Shown here: piece after piece, positions 62,663-64,000 of the stretch
Numbering within the stretch: the stretch's first letter is position 1
How the letters are laid out: every line of letters starts with the position of its first letter
Assembly (NCBI GenBank): GCA_965207335.1
Contig: OZ242267.1
Span: 558,001 to 622,000 of the forward strand
Reading direction: 5' to 3'
Origin: G965207335 sp965207335
Lineage (GTDB): Bacteria > Pseudomonadota > Gammaproteobacteria > PS1 > Pseudothioglobaceae
DNA: 64,000 bases
The notes under the pieces: model-generated
Database searches by the model: none
What the model was told of the DNA's origin: nothing
The model's input: only the letters and a program-made list of their open reading frames with translations
Made by a program: the position numbers and the translations under genes

Positions 62663-62722
62663 TATTATTTTAATTATCTATAATTTAGCACATATAAAAT
62701 TATATAATAAAAGGAAAACATT

Positions 62723-63016
62723 ATGAAAAAAATAAAACTAATCATACTCTCAACATTATTTGCCATTACTAGTATTGTTATAGCTGGTGTTGGAGAAGAT
62801 GCTTATAATGCTACTTGTGCTTCTTGCCATGGTGCTAAGGGTGGCAAACCTATATTGCCTACTTATCCTAAACTACAAGGACAACACGCCGCTTATACCG
62901 TTAAACAAATAAAAGATTTTCAATCTGGTGCTAGAAAAGACCCTACTATGAATGCTATGGCTAACCTAATTAAAGGCAAAGAGCAAGCTATTGCTGATTA
63001 TTTAGCCGCGCAATAA
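62723..63016 (+). CDS. Secreted mono-heme cytochrome c (cytochrome c4/c5-like)
   Basis: 97 aa. Signal peptide (KLIILSTLFAITSIVIAG|V), heme site CASCHG near residue 32 and the axial Met in DPTMNAMANLIKG. It resembles one half of the diheme cytochrome c4. It probably transfers electrons in the periplasm to the oxidase; maturation would need CcmF. Confidence 0.88.
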   Translation: MKKIKLIILSTLFAITSIVIAGVGEDAYNATCASCHGAKGGKPILPTYPKLQGQHAAYTVKQIKDFQSGARKDPTMNAMANLIKGKEQAIADYLAAQ

Positions 63017-63085
63017 ACATATATTTTGTAGATAATATTTAGTCTAGCTTACACAATTATAATAGTAAAAATAACGCCATATTTT

Positions 63086-63403
63086 TTAATCCCATAGTGA
63101 TTCTAGTTGATAAAAACTGCGTACAGAATCTAGCATGATATGAACTATAATATCATCTAAATCAACTAGTATCCACTCTCCAACACCATCGCCTTCTGTT
63201 GCTAAGTATGATAAATTATGCTGTTTAGCATTTATTTTTATATAATTAGCTAAACTTTTAGCATGAACACTAGATCTAGCAGAAGCTATAACCATAGCAC
63301 TTATTTCATACTCTATATTTTTGCTTTTAATTGCGGTAATATTTACAGCCTTATAATCTGTTAATATTTTATTTATAGTAGTTATTTTTTTGCTTAAATT
63401 CAT
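63086..63403 (-). CDS. rsfS: Ribosomal silencing factor RsfS
   Basis: DUF143 protein that blocks subunit joining by binding L14. MVIASARSSVHAKSLANYI, EGDGVGEWILVDLDDIIVHIM and YQLESLWD are the family pattern. 105 aa. Overlaps nadD by 4 nt, the usual nadD-rsfS pair. Confidence 0.94.
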   Translation of the reverse strand: MNLSKKITTINKILTDYKAVNITAIKSKNIEYEISAMVIASARSSVHAKSLANYIKINAKQHNLSYLATEGDGVGEWILVDLDDIIVHIMLDSVRSFYQLESLWD

Positions 63404-63999
63404 TGGTAAATATATTTAATTATTTCTTTAGGAACTAATCCTGTAATTGCCTGATTATTTTCTATTTTATAACGAATATCACTACTAGATGTATTAATTT
63501 CATCTTGAGTTAATAAATACAATAAGCCAAATTTATTATTTTTTAAATCAGCTATATTTGTAGTTTTAGTAAAATTTTGTAATAGCATATTATCAATATC
63601 ATTATTAGGCCTATTAACAATTACTAAGTGGCAAAATTTGTCAAACTCATTATGTCTTTTCCAAGTATTAATAGTGTTAAAACTATCGACGCCTATTAGC
63701 AAACAAATACTATGATTTAGATAGTCTTTACGAATACTTATTAAACTATCAATAGTGTATGTAGTTTTATTTTGTTTAATTTCTCTGGTGTCTATTGTTG
63801 TTTTTTGGATATTTTTAACCACTGTTTTTAACATATCTAATCTTACTTGTTTAGTAAAAAAAGTATTATTTTTACAACTAGAGCTATAATATGGCAAAAA
63901 TAATAATTTACTTAACCCAAGTTTAGATATAGCAGTTTTTGCAGTATTTATATGGCCAAAATGTATAGGGTCAAAACCACCACCAAATATTGCTATCAT
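63400..63999 (-). CDS. nadD: Nicotinate-nucleotide adenylyltransferase
   Basis: NAD biosynthesis enzyme. MIAIFGGGFDPIHFGH with the HFGH nucleotide motif, LLIGVDSFNTINTWKR and the SSSDIRYKIE motif near the C-terminus are intact. 199 aa. The start is 1 base from the window edge; MIAIFGGGF is the normal N-terminus, so the gene is probably complete. Confidence 0.95.
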   Translation of the reverse strand: MIAIFGGGFDPIHFGHINTAKTAISKLGLSKLLFLPYYSSSCKNNTFFTKQVRLDMLKTVVKNIQKTTIDTREIKQNKTTYTIDSLISIRKDYLNHSICLLIGVDSFNTINTWKRHNEFDKFCHLVIVNRPNNDIDNMLLQNFTKTTNIADLKNNKFGLLYLLTQDEINTSSSDIRYKIENNQAITGLVPKEIIKYIYQ

Positions 64000-64000
64000 T

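Overview
The window is a low-GC (roughly 30 %, by eye) bacterial chromosome segment. Its gene content is gammaproteobacterial: a complete-looking type II secretion operon, hisS-yfgM-der order, DksA, a caa3-like cytochrome oxidase operon with Cox11, Cox15 and SURF1, CcmF, HemL and a MurC/MurB/DdlB/FtsQ block. The AT richness, aerobic cytochrome chain, small intergenic gaps and many short palindromic repeats would fit a marine or host-associated lineage such as Thioglobaceae/SUP05-type sulfur oxidizers. No diagnostic sulfur or methane gene is present, so this placement is only a guess.

Layout. 1-10.6 kb: general secretion genes gspD-E-I-J-K-L-M-N-G, then an inserted uracil-DNA-glycosylase-like gene, then gspH, with gspF convergent. 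10.7-14.1 kb: hisS, a YfgM-like gene and der. 14.1-15.8 and 17.4-18.5 kb: repeat-rich deserts with two truncated genes, palindromes, MITEs and a duplicated der 3' end, on either side of pyrG. 18.5-26.8 kb: heme A and cytochrome oxidase genes. 26.9-27.7 kb: two tandem precursor-like peptides with a nitrile-hydratase-type (NHLP) leader and a Gly/Ser/Thr/Cys-rich repetitive core. 27.7-32.6 kb: a Cache-domain protein, a superinfection-immunity/SHOCT protein, grxD, trhO, dxs and a DUF2062 gene. 32.6-36.3 kb: an accessory island. Its first part (a DUF2188 gene plus an unknown gene) lies between two 141-bp direct repeats copied from the end of the DUF2062 gene; the rest holds a lipoprotein and a tight run of small unknown genes. 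36.4-44.3 kb: ccmF and a 1779-residue surface metalloprotease-like protein. 44.3-64 kb: mostly housekeeping genes (dksA, tmk, holB, hemL, glnK-amtB, mltD, then ftsB-ispD-ispF-murC-murB-ddlB-ftsQ, engB, a cytochrome c, rsfS, nadD).

The strongest unexpected signals are: the orphan pair of RiPP-like precursors; a family of ~107-bp MITE-like elements whose ends sit directly against the stop codons of four genes; two independent cases where the 3' end of a housekeeping gene is repeated downstream with foreign genes between the copies; and a ~0.4-0.5 kb composite repeat present in inverted orientation about 25 kb apart, one copy with a MITE and the other without it. No rRNA, tRNA, CRISPR array or integrase was recognised.
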